A stretch of 26,775 nt of DNA from JABCPE02 sp963509715 (GCA_963509715.1 CAUPCB010000022.1:1-26775); one strand, 5' to 3'. Positions 1 through 9,740 are shown, counted from the stretch's first letter. Notes: a model not told the origin generated them from the sequence alone. Numbers and translations: made by a program.

Positions 1-255
1 GACTGCATCACCTTCTTTCACTTCGATAGGGTCTAATCTGACACCAGCCTCCCAAAGCTGCACACAAGTCTGCTGCAATTCACTCCACGAAAATCCTGCT
101 GAAGTGATACACCCATGCTCATCTCTATCCGCACCGACCAATTCTTCTTGTTCTTCCACTTTTTGTTTTGGATTTTCTTTCACTTCTTCATTTTTTTGGT
201 TGTTACATGAAAACATTGACAACACTATTCCTGATAAAATTACTAGTTTTTTCAT
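1..255 (-). CDS. Putative small lipoprotein, 3' part outside the window
   Basis: The first 85 codons of a gene that runs off the left edge. The start is an ATG at 255, nine bases after the sprA stop codon, so it probably belongs to the ruvA-sprA transcription unit. The N-terminus is a lipoprotein signal peptide: a short charged start, a hydrophobic run, and a lipobox-like MFSC with Cys17 as the expected lipidated residue. Residues 18-43 are rich in Lys, Glu and Gln and look like a flexible linker. A compact region follows with two cysteines (Cys49 and Cys64) in the setting DEHGCITSAGFSWSE and QQTCVQLWE, which could form a disulfide. I do not recognise a named family. Its likely place is the periplasmic face of the inner or outer membrane. 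A link to type IX secretion is inferred only from position. Confidence 0.7.
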   Translation of the reverse strand, partial: MKKLVILSGIVLSMFSCNNQKNEEVKENPKQKVEEQEELVGADRDEHGCITSAGFSWSELQQTCVQLWEAGVRLDPIEVKEGDAV

Positions 256-264
256 AATTCAATT

Positions 265-3200
265 TTAGTTATTGTTATTATTACTTCCTCCAAAAGTAAA
301 GTTAAAACTAAGCCCAGCCCGTAGAGTTGATAACGGATAAGCGGTGGAAATTTTATACTTGGTAACCAGCTGGTTATAGAAGAATTTCACTTGGAAATTT
401 TGTGAAAAACTATAATCTGCCGAGAAATTTATTCCCAAAACTCTCTGTCCTCCAGTCACCTGTGAATCTTGGGCTAAAATATTGGTTATTCGGGTTTTAT
501 TATCTCTTAATGAAAAATCAAATTTAAGATTCAAGTCACTCTTTATCGTTCTTTGTTTTCCTCTGAACTTCATCTTAAATTTCAAATCTTTAAAAATATA
601 CCCAAATCCTACAATATACTCAGAACCAGAGTCTTCTGAAAGTGTATAATTCTGAAGTCCCAGTACATAGGCTCTATTCTTGTTATACATCGCTCTGAAC
701 TGCATATTATTCCTCATGGCAACATCAGCCCCGATAAGCGGCGAAAATTCCTCCACATAGCCTACCTGAGAGAATACATACGGATTTAGGAAGTTGCCAT
801 TTCTATCCTTGTCTGATGAAGGCATCGGCGTGTTTTTGCTCATCTCATAGTTATAATAATCTGAGCTAGACTGTATCCCTGCCACAGTGTATGTAGCCTT
901 ATAGCCATGTAATATGTCTATTTTAGAGAAATGTCTATTGAGCATCGGGATATTTTTCAATCCTGAATAGATAATCTGCCAGTTAGGAAGCGGGAATTTG
1001 GATTTCGTAGGGTTTTCTTTGCTCAAATTCTTACCACCAACCGCTGCCTTGAATGCAGGAATTAAGATGTATGAATTTCCTAAACCATAGCCTTCTACAA
1101 AGCCATCAGCCCCCAAAATTCCAGGTATACTTCTAGACAAAACTCGTGCATTTTCTACCATATTCATATAGAGCTGTCCGCCATCTTTGAAAGAAGTCCC
1201 CATCAATATATCTGTATGAGAGAAAGCTATAATCTCGTTTGCAAAAGATAATCTATTGTTTGTCAATATATTATACCCATTATGAGTCAATGAGCTTGAA
1301 TAATTTTTGAGGAAATTTAAGTCAATCTTCAAATCATTCATCGGCTGAATTTGGATACTTCCTGTGATAGCCTTAGTCTGCATCTGAACATAGGATTCTG
1401 TCATCAAATCCGAACCTGTTACCCAGCCGCGCTCTATCATCACCCTACGGATATCAGCCTGAGAACCTAGCAAGAATCCATATGTAGGCCCTCCTATCCC
1501 CTGTCCGTATCCATAGAAATTAGGAGACGAAAGTATCCCTGGGAGAGAAGTTCCATTGGTTTCATTATAGTTAAAATCCACCTGCTTTAGCGAAGATGTA
1601 ATTCCATAAAGAACAGCTTGTAATGGAGTCAGTTTATTTTTCAGTGTAGTGATTCTATTTTCACTATTTTTTCTAGTGGTTGTCTCTGCATTGGTTTTTT
1701 CCATTGCCTCTATCTCTGCTCTTCTCAACTGCATCGTATTCTCCAGTTTTTGAAAATACTTAAATTTAGAGAATAAACTCGGAATATCCACAGAAGCCGC
1801 AACCACGGTATTGTTATTATTTTGGGCTAAATTCCCTAAATCCTGCTGAGAAAGAACAGTAGAACGAGCCGACCAGTTATACTGGAAGCCATATCCCACC
1901 TCAGCATTGATGAAATCCAAATATGGGAAATGCTCAAACGGCAACTTATAGTTAAGCTGCACCTTGTGATTATACAAAACAGGTCTTCCCGCACGGAACA
2001 AATCTCTAAAAATAGAGCGGTTATTCATTCCATTTACAGAAATATGGTCATTGAGCGTTCGGGTATACGAGTTGATATCCAATTTCAGGGATTTAGTAAA
2101 ATTAAATCCAAGATTATACTGCCATCCGAAATAGAAGGTTCTTCCCTTTATCATTTGGAAATCATCCCCTGGAGTACCTGTCAGTAGCGCATCTATGTTT
2201 CTGTACTGAAGCTCACTGTATGTTCTATCCAGTTCCGCTCTGAAAGACAATCGAGTAGGAATTGGGTTAAAATTAACTTCTTTTATCCAATTTAAATATT
2301 TAGCTGCTTTGGATGTGTCACTTATCAACTTATTAAACGGCCGTATCACCCAAGGTTTAAAATTAAAGTTATAATCCAAATACCCCTTGAAATACTGGCG
2401 ATAATTCCTAGTTGTATAGACATCTCTATAAAAATCATCATTATAAACAGCCGTAAGGGAAAGGTTTTCTACATCGTAGAATTTGGATTTTTTCTCAGAG
2501 TTCATTCTCTGTTTCTGCATATTGACCACACCTATACTTCTCTGCTGAGAGTAGGTTCTCACTATTTTTTTCAGCTGGTCTCTTACTGGGCTGTTTTTCA
2601 GTTCTACATCATTATCCAGCGGATTATATTTAGGGTCTTCTATGCTCTGTGTATAGGAGTAGTTAAACGGAATTTTCATTCCTGCTTTCTCTGGCAAGAA
2701 TTTATCCAGATTCACCGTGGTGCTGATGTGTAAAGTAGTGTTATCCGTCTGTGACCTTTCTGATGGTTTTTGGACAATAGTTCCGAAACCGACCGTAGAT
2801 ACAGAGCCGCTGGCATTAACCATCGCAAAATCACCCAAATTGAAAGTCAAATTGGCGTTTGCTGCATATCCTCCTTGGTTTTTAATTCCAGAAGCACGGA
2901 TTTCATTTATCCAAAGCAAAATATCTTTGGACACACTAGATGCATCTTGGTTTCTTACCCCTAATACTATGGTATTGATATTCCCTATACTTGGGCGACC
3001 TTTTACATAAATCTTTTTATTAGCATCTCCATAGCTTCCGTCTGTATATCTAGTATCGGCAGGAGCTCCATTTTTATCTCTTCTTCCTTTAATGGCAGTT
3101 AGTTCCGTTAATTCCAGACTTACCATATTTTCTGAAGGCCAGATTTCATAAGGTGTTCTGCTGTTAGAAGAAGTATATTTAAGGGAAGCCTCGTATTCAT

Positions 3201-6200
3201 AGTAGTTATCCGTAGCATCACTACCAAAACGGATAAAGAACTTGGTTTTATCATCGAGAGCTGTAGAGGTCAGATTCTTCAAATCTTGGGCATGAACAAA
3301 CATTTCCAGCTTTTCATACCTACGCAAATCTAGTGTGGTATTTTTAAACACCCCACGAGCATCATTACTAAGCCCTGTTACTTTCATGTAGAGAGAGCCT
3401 TCATTTTGTCTCTGTGTACCAGCCGTTCCACTCAAAACCTCTCGGTCTATTCCTGGAGGCAGCACATATGGAGGCGTTCCTTGTCCGTTCTCTTCCAAGT
3501 TTACACTTCCTATCTCTAGATTGTCCGTGTTTACCGTTCCAAAACCTTCATTGGTAGTAGCATCTACAGCGAGTGGTTTGGTGTATCTTCTCCAATCAGA
3601 ACGAACCAAATCCAAGCTTCCAAATCTAAGCGTAGTAGTCTCATCAAAACCTGTAAGAACCATTCTCATGAAACGAACATTGTTCAGCACATCTGTACTG
3701 CGCTCCCCTGCTGTGGTATCAAACTGGCTTACTGGAATACGGAAAAGATACCATTTATTGGTTCCAGATCTTCCGTCTTGGAATCTTGTGGAAACTTCCT
3801 TTACATCCACTATATTATTTTGCCCTAAAACCAAACTCGCTCTATCCAGCTTCACTGTATACTGGTTATAGCTTTCATTTTGATCAAGGTTAAAGTCTCT
3901 ATTTACATCCTCTGCATCAGGAGTTTGTGTAGCAACTTCTAATGAATTGGCCTCTGAGTTTCCGTCTGGGTTTCTAAAATATCTGTATCGTTCCACCAGC
4001 GAGCCCGCCTGTGTGCCTTGGAATTTATTAGACAAAGGAAATACGAAGTCATCAGACGCAGGGTCTACAGCATTAGTCACAGGATTTACAAACGAAGTCC
4101 CGAATTTCGCCGCTTCCGACTGATTATCAAGCCCATCATACCCTAAATCCTGCGTAGACCGCTCTGCTCCCTCTGATGAGAATGCATAGAGCACAGGCGC
4201 TTGTTTAGGCTGATTACCCCAGTTGGTAGTCGTAACATTGGCTGGGTCTGAACTCGTAGGAAGTCCATTTTCGTATTGTAAAACGCCATCTTTTAGGACA
4301 TCTTCAGAAACATTACCAAGATGTAGCAATAACTTAGGATTTGTTCCTAATGTTCCACCATCTGCATACGGATCCATCATCCAGAACTCTACATATTCTA
4401 TATTAGAATTCACAAAGTTAGAAACAGAAATTGACCGCATAAGTCCTCCCCATCTATCTTGTGTCGTTTCTGATGGATTAAAGTTATAAGGCCCTCTTTC
4501 TGTCGGATAGTATGAAATATCAAAAGTATTCAGGAAATTTTCTTCTCCTGCTACATAGTCTTTTATCGTGTATAATTCTCCCTGATGAACTCTTCGTGAG
4601 GCGTGGTTAGATAAACTCTGCGCACTTACTCCATTAGGTGCAGATCCGCCTACTCCGTAGAACCTAGGGTCTATATTATACCAAGAAATAAGCCCCCTTC
4701 CGTAGCCATAGGTCAAGTTATTACTTAAACCAGCTGTATTAAATATAGGGTCACTCGTATTCTGCTCTGGTTTAGAAGCCAAACTACACATAGAAGGCTC
4801 TTTCAAAGAAATACGAGAAGTAGCCTGCTCAAAATCATCTATATAAGATTGATTTTGCATATTGCTATTTTCACCTGGGATAAGGTAAGCCGCCTCTGCT
4901 CGGAAACTGATATTAGATTTCGTATCTGTGCTAATGAGCGGGATTTTGTTTGTCAATCTCGTAAGGAACGGAGCCTCGTTATTATAGGCTATGTTCATAC
5001 CGAGCATCGTATTATTCACTGCTTCCTGCCCAAGCTGGACTTTATGGGTCAAAGGCGTTTCTCTGTAATTAACCATCGTAGCTCCGATGAGGAAATTATC
5101 ACTGATTTTCCTTTCTAAATTAAGCCCAATGAACCTTTTTTTCTGTGTATTAAATGCCAACTGATTTTCCAGACTCACACTAATAGCCTGCCCAGATTGT
5201 TTAATCATTTCATTGATAATCGTAACCGTTCCCAGCAAATAGTCTACCGTGTAGTCTACGCCTTCCACGAGTTCTACGCCGTTAGAAGTTACTTTCACCG
5301 AGCCTTTCGGAATATTTACCGCACCGAGTGCTATTCCCTGAGCTCCAGAACCTTTGAATCTCCCTTCTAATGTATATCGCTGAGCCAAATTAGCCTGTGT
5401 AGCCACAGATTTCAGCTGTGTATATAAATCCGAAAAGACAAATTTAGGGTCATTTCCTCCCAAAACATTTTCTATATACTTACCAAACGGCTGTGTTTTA
5501 GTAAATATCAATTTACCATTATTCTCATCAATGGTCAGCCCTGGAACGAAGTCAAACTGTCCGTCCCCGTCCTGCTGTCCATCTCCGTTAGAATTCAGTC
5601 TATCCCAGTTGAACAATTTCAGCAAGTTAATATCCTGAACGCCCGTTCCTGGTAGATAGCTGACCTTACCATTTGATGGGTCACGATAGTAAACATTCAT
5701 GAAGAAATCCTGAGAAGAAATCTGTGTTCCATCCAGAGGATAGATATTCTTCATCATGAGATCCCACATAGGAGATGTGGTTTTGGTAATGGTATTGGGT
5801 TTAAGCAATTTCGTTATCAATACAGTAGAGTTATCTTCTGAAAACTCCCCTACTTTATACACTTTAGAGTCATCTCCATTTACAGTATATGAGAAAGATA
5901 CCGCAAGGAGCTGATTATCATTTAATCTTTGATTTAGGGAAATATACCCCAGCTGTGGATGATACCTAAACTCGCTTTCGCTAAGTTTTCTGGCTCTTCT
6001 ATTAAAAATAAAATTCTCCCCCTCCTGATATGGCTGGTTGGTTCCAGTAGTGGCATCATAGAGAGATTGGTTTTTAATGGAATTATACGCCGTGGTTACA
6101 TCACGGATTCCTGTCAAATTAGAAACATCTCGATAAACCGTATTCACCGAGTTATCAGGATAAGCCGTAGGCGCTCCTTCCCCTAAGTCTCTGACACCCA

Positions 6201-7284
6201 CTATCGTTTTCTGCGATTGGAGGTCACCAGACCCTTGATCTAGCACCCATACTTCTATCCTGTTAATCGCTATTTTAGAATTGATAAGAGGATATTGTAA
6301 CAATGCTCCATCATAGTGATTATTAAAATACTGCCCAATGAAAAAGTGCTGATTATCCTCATAATCTACCGCATTGATTTTAAAACTCTTGGAAGCTCCT
6401 CCATTTTGTGCAACTACGGTCTGTACCTCGCCCTGCTGCTGTGAAAATACAAATGTTCCTGTAGTTTTCCCAAGCTGAAACTCTGTTTTTATCCCAAAAA
6501 GAGACTCAGAACCTCTAATCAAACTCGTGGAAAGCGGCATGTTGATATTCCCCACTTCCACTTTTTTGATGATTCTATCCTCGCCATCATCTCTGCTTCT
6601 GTCATTTAGCTTTTTAGACAACTTGTCTTGGGCATCTTTCCAAGAACTTCCCGTTCCAGTCCAGACAAGATTTACTTTATTTTCAAAAGCAAAACCACTC
6701 TGGGTATCATAGTTGGCTCTCAGCTGTAAGTTTTCCCCTACTTTCCCTACTATTCCTACATTTATCCTCTGCTGAACATCTATCGTAAAGGATTTTCTAT
6801 TATTAGGAAGTATAAGTGGATTATCTATTTTCTGATGTAAAATACCAAGGTCAAAAGTAGCGTATCCCTGCGGAATAAGCTCTATCTTGTTCCCTCCAAA
6901 AATAGTTTCAAAAATTCGGTTTCTAATCGTGATATTTGGCAAAAGCGATTTTTTCTTCGCTTCTTCCTCCTTGTCACCTATCTGTGCATATGTTCCTTCG
7001 CCAGCCTTCTGACGAAAAAATTCACGGATATTTTTATTCTGTAAATATTGTGAATACTGCAAAGGCGTCATCGTAAGCGGTTCTCCTACCACCAGATTCC
7101 CAATTTTGGGATATAGATAATACATCCCTGTTTTAATGTCATAAAACGCCTCATAACGAGTGGGATTAGGAATTGTAAATTCCTTATTTTCTATGGTTTC
7201 TTTTTCTGTCTGAGCCCATACATTATCACTGAATAATGAAAGGAAAAATAAAGGTGCCGCCTTTAGTATAGTCGCTTTTTTCAC
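265..7284 (-). CDS. sprA: SprA (Sov) translocon of the type IX secretion system
   Basis: Encodes 2339 residues, the usual size for SprA, the giant outer-membrane barrel through which type IX secretion substrates leave the cell. In the family it works with PorV, PorT and the GldKLMN motor and is needed for gliding in motile species. Residues 1-24 are a signal peptide ending VWA, with predicted cleavage before QTEKE. The protein has the long, Tyr/Asn/Thr-rich, strand-turn texture of SprA and appears to carry two related SprA N-terminal-type regions (roughly the first 500 residues and the middle third). No ATG is available near the start. The gene begins with GTG at 7284, eleven bases after the ruvA stop, and the following KKATIL gives a normal signal peptide. 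After a barrel-like strand (LSFNFTF) the C-terminus ends in GGS and five asparagines. Identification is strong from size, texture and the ruvA neighbour; domain limits are approximate. Confidence 0.95.
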   Translation of the reverse strand: MKKATILKAAPLFFLSLFSDNVWAQTEKETIENKEFTIPNPTRYEAFYDIKTGMYYLYPKIGNLVVGEPLTMTPLQYSQYLQNKNIREFFRQKAGEGTYAQIGDKEEEAKKKSLLPNITIRNRIFETIFGGNKIELIPQGYATFDLGILHQKIDNPLILPNNRKSFTIDVQQRINVGIVGKVGENLQLRANYDTQSGFAFENKVNLVWTGTGSSWKDAQDKLSKKLNDRSRDDGEDRIIKKVEVGNINMPLSTSLIRGSESLFGIKTEFQLGKTTGTFVFSQQQGEVQTVVAQNGGASKSFKINAVDYEDNQHFFIGQYFNNHYDGALLQYPLINSKIAINRIEVWVLDQGSGDLQSQKTIVGVRDLGEGAPTAYPDNSVNTVYRDVSNLTGIRDVTTAYNSIKNQSLYDATTGTNQPYQEGENFIFNRRARKLSESEFRYHPQLGYISLNQRLNDNQLLAVSFSYTVNGDDSKVYKVGEFSEDNSTVLITKLLKPNTITKTTSPMWDLMMKNIYPLDGTQISSQDFFMNVYYRDPSNGKVSYLPGTGVQDINLLKLFNWDRLNSNGDGQQDGDGQFDFVPGLTIDENNGKLIFTKTQPFGKYIENVLGGNDPKFVFSDLYTQLKSVATQANLAQRYTLEGRFKGSGAQGIALGAVNIPKGSVKVTSNGVELVEGVDYTVDYLLGTVTIINEMIKQSGQAISVSLENQLAFNTQKKRFIGLNLERKISDNFLIGATMVNYRETPLTHKVQLGQEAVNNTMLGMNIAYNNEAPFLTRLTNKIPLISTDTKSNISFRAEAAYLIPGENSNMQNQSYIDDFEQATSRISLKEPSMCSLASKPEQNTSDPIFNTAGLSNNLTYGYGRGLISWYNIDPRFYGVGGSAPNGVSAQSLSNHASRRVHQGELYTIKDYVAGEENFLNTFDISYYPTERGPYNFNPSETTQDRWGGLMRSISVSNFVNSNIEYVEFWMMDPYADGGTLGTNPKLLLHLGNVSEDVLKDGVLQYENGLPTSSDPANVTTTNWGNQPKQAPVLYAFSSEGAERSTQDLGYDGLDNQSEAAKFGTSFVNPVTNAVDPASDDFVFPLSNKFQGTQAGSLVERYRYFRNPDGNSEANSLEVATQTPDAEDVNRDFNLDQNESYNQYTVKLDRASLVLGQNNIVDVKEVSTRFQDGRSGTNKWYLFRIPVSQFDTTAGERSTDVLNNVRFMRMVLTGFDETTTLRFGSLDLVRSDWRRYTKPLAVDATTNEGFGTVNTDNLEIGSVNLEENGQGTPPYVLPPGIDREVLSGTAGTQRQNEGSLYMKVTGLSNDARGVFKNTTLDLRRYEKLEMFVHAQDLKNLTSTALDDKTKFFIRFGSDATDNYYEYEASLKYTSSNSRTPYEIWPSENMVSLELTELTAIKGRRDKNGAPADTRYTDGSYGDANKKIYVKGRPSIGNINTIVLGVRNQDASSVSKDILLWINEIRASGIKNQGGYAANANLTFNLGDFAMVNASGSVSTVGFGTIVQKPSERSQTDNTTLHISTTVNLDKFLPEKAGMKIPFNYSYTQSIEDPKYNPLDNDVELKNSPVRDQLKKIVRTYSQQRSIGVVNMQKQRMNSEKKSKFYDVENLSLTAVYNDDFYRDVYTTRNYRQYFKGYLDYNFNFKPWVIRPFNKLISDTSKAAKYLNWIKEVNFNPIPTRLSFRAELDRTYSELQYRNIDALLTGTPGDDFQMIKGRTFYFGWQYNLGFNFTKSLKLDINSYTRTLNDHISVNGMNNRSIFRDLFRAGRPVLYNHKVQLNYKLPFEHFPYLDFINAEVGYGFQYNWSARSTVLSQQDLGNLAQNNNNTVVAASVDIPSLFSKFKYFQKLENTMQLRRAEIEAMEKTNAETTTRKNSENRITTLKNKLTPLQAVLYGITSSLKQVDFNYNETNGTSLPGILSSPNFYGYGQGIGGPTYGFLLGSQADIRRVMIERGWVTGSDLMTESYVQMQTKAITGSIQIQPMNDLKIDLNFLKNYSSSLTHNGYNILTNNRLSFANEIIAFSHTDILMGTSFKDGGQLYMNMVENARVLSRSIPGILGADGFVEGYGLGNSYILIPAFKAAVGGKNLSKENPTKSKFPLPNWQIIYSGLKNIPMLNRHFSKIDILHGYKATYTVAGIQSSSDYYNYEMSKNTPMPSSDKDRNGNFLNPYVFSQVGYVEEFSPLIGADVAMRNNMQFRAMYNKNRAYVLGLQNYTLSEDSGSEYIVGFGYIFKDLKFKMKFRGKQRTIKSDLNLKFDFSLRDNKTRITNILAQDSQVTGGQRVLGINFSADYSFSQNFQVKFFYNQLVTKYKISTAYPLSTLRAGLSFNFTFGGSNNNNN

Positions 7285-7294
7285 GAAATCTGCC

Positions 7295-7879
7295 TTATAT
7301 ATTTTTTAAAACTTGTTTTACCAATTCTTCTACACTCGCTTCTTGATTTTGTTTCAAAATCTTATCCGCTATTTTTTCACTGGCTTTTCTTGGAATACCT
7401 AATACCTCCAATGCTGATAACGCTTCTTCTCTTATTTTATTATCAAGAATTGCAGTATTGCCCACTCCTAAACCATCAAATTTCTGAACTTTATCTCTCA
7501 AATCTATGATGATTCTCTCTGCTGTTTTAGCGCCTATTCCTTTTACTTTTTGAAGAACACCGCTGTTACCAGACAAAATAGCTTGGGCAATATCCGAAAG
7601 CTCTAATGATGAAAGCAAAATCATCGCAGACACTGCTCCCACGCCATTTACACTAATGAGAAGATTAAACATCTCTCTCTCCTCTTTATCAAAAAAACCA
7701 AAAAGCAAATGGGCATCTTCACGGATAATCTGCTGAGTGTATATTGTAGATTCTTTTCCTAAATGCAGTTTTTGTGATGTCTGCACACTAATTCCCACAT
7801 AATAGCCCACACCGCCAACATCCATGACAGCATAAGTAGGAGTTAGTTCACTGACAACACCTCTAAGATAAAAAATCAT
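7295..7879 (-). CDS. ruvA: Holliday junction DNA helicase subunit RuvA
   Basis: A 194-residue protein of normal RuvA length. RuvA binds four-way Holliday junctions as a tetramer and loads the RuvB motor for branch migration in recombination repair. The N-terminal OB-fold starts MIFYLRGVVSELTPTYAVMD. The two helix-hairpin-helix motifs are visible as VNGVGAVSAM (from about residue 77) and VKGIGAKTAERIIIDLRDK (from about residue 112). The C-terminal RuvB-binding three-helix domain includes EEALSALEVLGIPRKASEK. The ATG at 7879 has a perfect Bacteroidota -7 element 21 bases upstream. sprA follows within eleven bases, so the two are co-transcribed. ruvA next to sprA is an arrangement known in flavobacteria. 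Confidence 0.97.
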   Translation of the reverse strand: MIFYLRGVVSELTPTYAVMDVGGVGYYVGISVQTSQKLHLGKESTIYTQQIIREDAHLLFGFFDKEEREMFNLLISVNGVGAVSAMILLSSLELSDIAQAILSGNSGVLQKVKGIGAKTAERIIIDLRDKVQKFDGLGVGNTAILDNKIREEALSALEVLGIPRKASEKIADKILKQNQEASVEELVKQVLKNI

Positions 7880-7900
7880 TTGTATTTTTTTAAATTCCTA

Positions 7901-7908
7901 CAAAGTTA
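7901..7908 (-). promoter_or_regulatory. Promoter -7 element of ruvA-sprA
   Basis: Read on the minus strand the bases are TAACTTTG, a full match to the Bacteroidota consensus TAnnTTTG. The start of transcription would lie near 7893, giving a leader of about 14 bases before the ruvA ATG. I see no convincing TTG at the expected distance upstream, where the sequence is already the 3' end of the neighbouring gene. Confidence 0.55.
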
Positions 7909-7918
7909 CAAAATAAAT

Positions 7919-8932
7919 TTAATTTTCTTCCTGATAATAAACCTTATAGAATTTTCCTTTTTCATCCTCGCCCTGCTCTATTTTTCTACGGTCGCCATGT
8001 ACATAGATATGGAAATTTTTATCCAGTTTTATTACAGATTTATAGTTTCTTGCCTGTTTCTTCACTGCAGCTTCAGAAATAGGAAATTCCTCTGCGATAT
8101 CCACCTGAAACTCCTGCTCATATTCGGTTTTATAATTAGAAAAACTCTCTATCACATTTTTGTCCTGTAAAACTTCATTGGTAAATTCATCAAAATCAAA
8201 TCGCTCTTTTTCTTTGAAAAAATTAATTGTCTTGTTCAAAAAATCAGCTTGGTCAGCCTTCGAAACCTCAAATTCCTGCGGAAGCTGATTCGTTATATAG
8301 TTTTTATAAAGGCTCAGCGTGCTCTCCGTGCTGAAATACTCATCATTTCTCTGGCGAATGTGCAGGAACTTATCAAACCAATATTCAGATTCTCCATTTT
8401 TATTATTATCAAAAGCCTTTACCACAAAACCCTCTTCCTTCTGAATATTGTAAATCATACAGCCTTTGTCTATTTTACTGAGATTAAACCCAAAATCCTT
8501 ATTCACTTGGAAATTTTCATCTTCTGCCAAAACTTTCAAAAAAGTATCTTTTTTCTCCATTTTAAAAATCCCCAAAGAGTCCATTTTCTCGCCATTTTCC
8601 GAATCATCTTCAAAATAAACCACACAGCACTCCCCCGACAAAACCCTCGGATTATCAGTTATTTCGTAGAGATACTTAGCTATTTTTCGGGAATGTTCAT
8701 GAAACCAGTCTTTCTCTTCAAAAATCTCCGAAACATAGGTATAAAGCTCATTGTTTTCTATATTAGATTCATGATAAAACTGAAATTTTTCTTCCGATTT
8801 AAAGGATCTTATGAAAAAATCTGATAAAAACTCTCTCATATCCTCATCCAAAATCAGTTCGACTTCCGAAAGAAAAAGCCCCTCTTGATTGATTTTATTT
8901 CCTACTCTATGGATAGATATTTTTGTAAACAT
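7919..8932 (-). CDS. Nucleoid-associated protein, NdpA/YejK (37-kDa) family
   Basis: A 337-residue protein resembling the NdpA/YejK (NA37) family, whose E. coli member associates with the nucleoid; the biochemical role of the family is poorly known. Family-like features are the N-terminal region (ISIHRVGNKINQEGLFLSE), a mid-protein block LSKIDKGCMIYNIQ, then the segment with EYWFDKFLHIRQRNDEYF (about residues 182-200). The C-terminal part is a charged helical region ending in short strands (FHIYVHGDRRKIEQG) and an acidic tail. It has no signal peptide or membrane segment, so it is cytoplasmic. It starts with ATG at 8932 behind a TATTTTTG -7 element and ends 40 bases before the ruvA start with no hairpin between, so some read-through into ruvA-sprA is possible. 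The family call rests on motif memory, not on a search. Confidence 0.75.
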   Translation of the reverse strand: MFTKISIHRVGNKINQEGLFLSEVELILDEDMREFLSDFFIRSFKSEEKFQFYHESNIENNELYTYVSEIFEEKDWFHEHSRKIAKYLYEITDNPRVLSGECCVVYFEDDSENGEKMDSLGIFKMEKKDTFLKVLAEDENFQVNKDFGFNLSKIDKGCMIYNIQKEEGFVVKAFDNNKNGESEYWFDKFLHIRQRNDEYFSTESTLSLYKNYITNQLPQEFEVSKADQADFLNKTINFFKEKERFDFDEFTNEVLQDKNVIESFSNYKTEYEQEFQVDIAEEFPISEAAVKKQARNYKSVIKLDKNFHIYVHGDRRKIEQGEDEKGKFYKVYYQEEN

Positions 8933-8949
8933 TTTATTTTTATTTTCTA

Positions 8950-8957
8950 CAAAAATA
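8950..8957 (-). promoter_or_regulatory. Promoter -7 element of the YejK-like gene
   Basis: On the minus strand the bases are TATTTTTG, matching TAnnTTTG, 17 bases before the ATG at 8932. No TTG is seen at the usual upstream distance, so this is a partial match. Confidence 0.4.
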
Positions 8958-9015
8958 TGATTTTTAATTTATCATCCGTGCTAAATTTAAAGTTTCTCAT
9001 TTGCCTTATTTTTTA

Positions 9016-9023
9016 TATTTTTG
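9016..9023 (+). promoter_or_regulatory. Possible promoter -7 element of lipB
   Basis: The bases are TATTTTTG, matching TAnnTTTG, with only four bases between its final G and the lipB ATG at 9028. If used, transcription would start at or within a few bases of the start codon, giving a nearly leaderless mRNA. A TTTG at 9000-9003 is too close to act as a normal -33 element. Confidence 0.35.
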
Positions 9024-9027
9024 AAGC

Positions 9028-9729
9028 ATGAATAAACAGGTAAAATTTGAAGATTTAGGGCTAATAGACTACCAAAAAGCATGGGACTATCAAGGAGAAC
9101 TAATGCAAAAAATCATTGACATCAAACTAAAAAACAGAGAACTACCCATTGAAAACCAAATCATTACACCCAATTTCTTTTTATTTGTAGAGCATCCTCA
9201 CATCTACACTTTGGGCAAAAGTGGTGATGAAAATAATATGCTCATCAACACAGAAAAACTAAAACAGATAAATGCCGATTTCGTAAAAACCAATCGCGGC
9301 GGAGATATTACTTACCATGGATTTGGGCAGATAGTAGGCTATCCTATTTTAGATTTAGAAAATTTCGTCACAGATATTCATCTGTATATGAGAAACTTAG
9401 AGGAAGTAATTATAAGAACCATGGCAGACTATGGACTCCATGGCGACCGCTCAAAAGGTGAAACTGGCGTTTGGCTGGATGTAGGAAAGCCCTACGCTAG
9501 GAAAATCTGCGCCATGGGTGTGAAGGCTTCCCGATGGGTCACCATGCACGGCTTTGCTTTTAATGTAAATACTGACATGAAATATTTTGACTACATTATC
9601 CCATGTGGAATAAAGGGCAAACAAGTCACTTCCCTAGAACAAGAGCTAGAACAAAAAGTAAATATAGAAGAAGTGAAAGATAAAATAAAAAAACATTTCT
9701 CTGAAGTATTTGATTGTCAATTTATCTAA
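9028..9729 (+). CDS. lipB: Octanoyltransferase LipB
   Basis: A 233-residue LipB, which moves octanoyl groups from octanoyl-ACP to a lysine on lipoyl domains (pyruvate and 2-oxoglutarate dehydrogenases, GcvH). This is the first step of lipoate synthesis before LipA. Signature blocks are EHPHIYTLGKSGD, TNRGGDITYHGFGQIVGYP (residues 88 onward), ARKICAMGVK with the expected catalytic Lys159, MHGFAFNVN, and IPCGIKGKQVTSLEQE with the catalytic Cys193. It is cytoplasmic, has no signal peptide, and is a single-gene unit divergent from the YejK-like gene. It ends at a strong hairpin shared with the convergent barrel gene. The ATG at 9028 matches the normal start of the family. Confidence 0.97.
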   Translation: MNKQVKFEDLGLIDYQKAWDYQGELMQKIIDIKLKNRELPIENQIITPNFFLFVEHPHIYTLGKSGDENNMLINTEKLKQINADFVKTNRGGDITYHGFGQIVGYPILDLENFVTDIHLYMRNLEEVIIRTMADYGLHGDRSKGETGVWLDVGKPYARKICAMGVKASRWVTMHGFAFNVNTDMKYFDYIIPCGIKGKQVTSLEQELEQKVNIEEVKDKIKKHFSEVFDCQFI

Positions 9730-9740
9730 GAACAAAAAAA

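Noticed and set aside
8249..8824. A 191-codon plus-strand open frame opposite the YejK-like gene
   Set aside because: It is the antisense of a well-supported coding region. Its product is a Phe/Ile/Lys-rich string with no domain, typical of antisense reading of AT-rich coding DNA.
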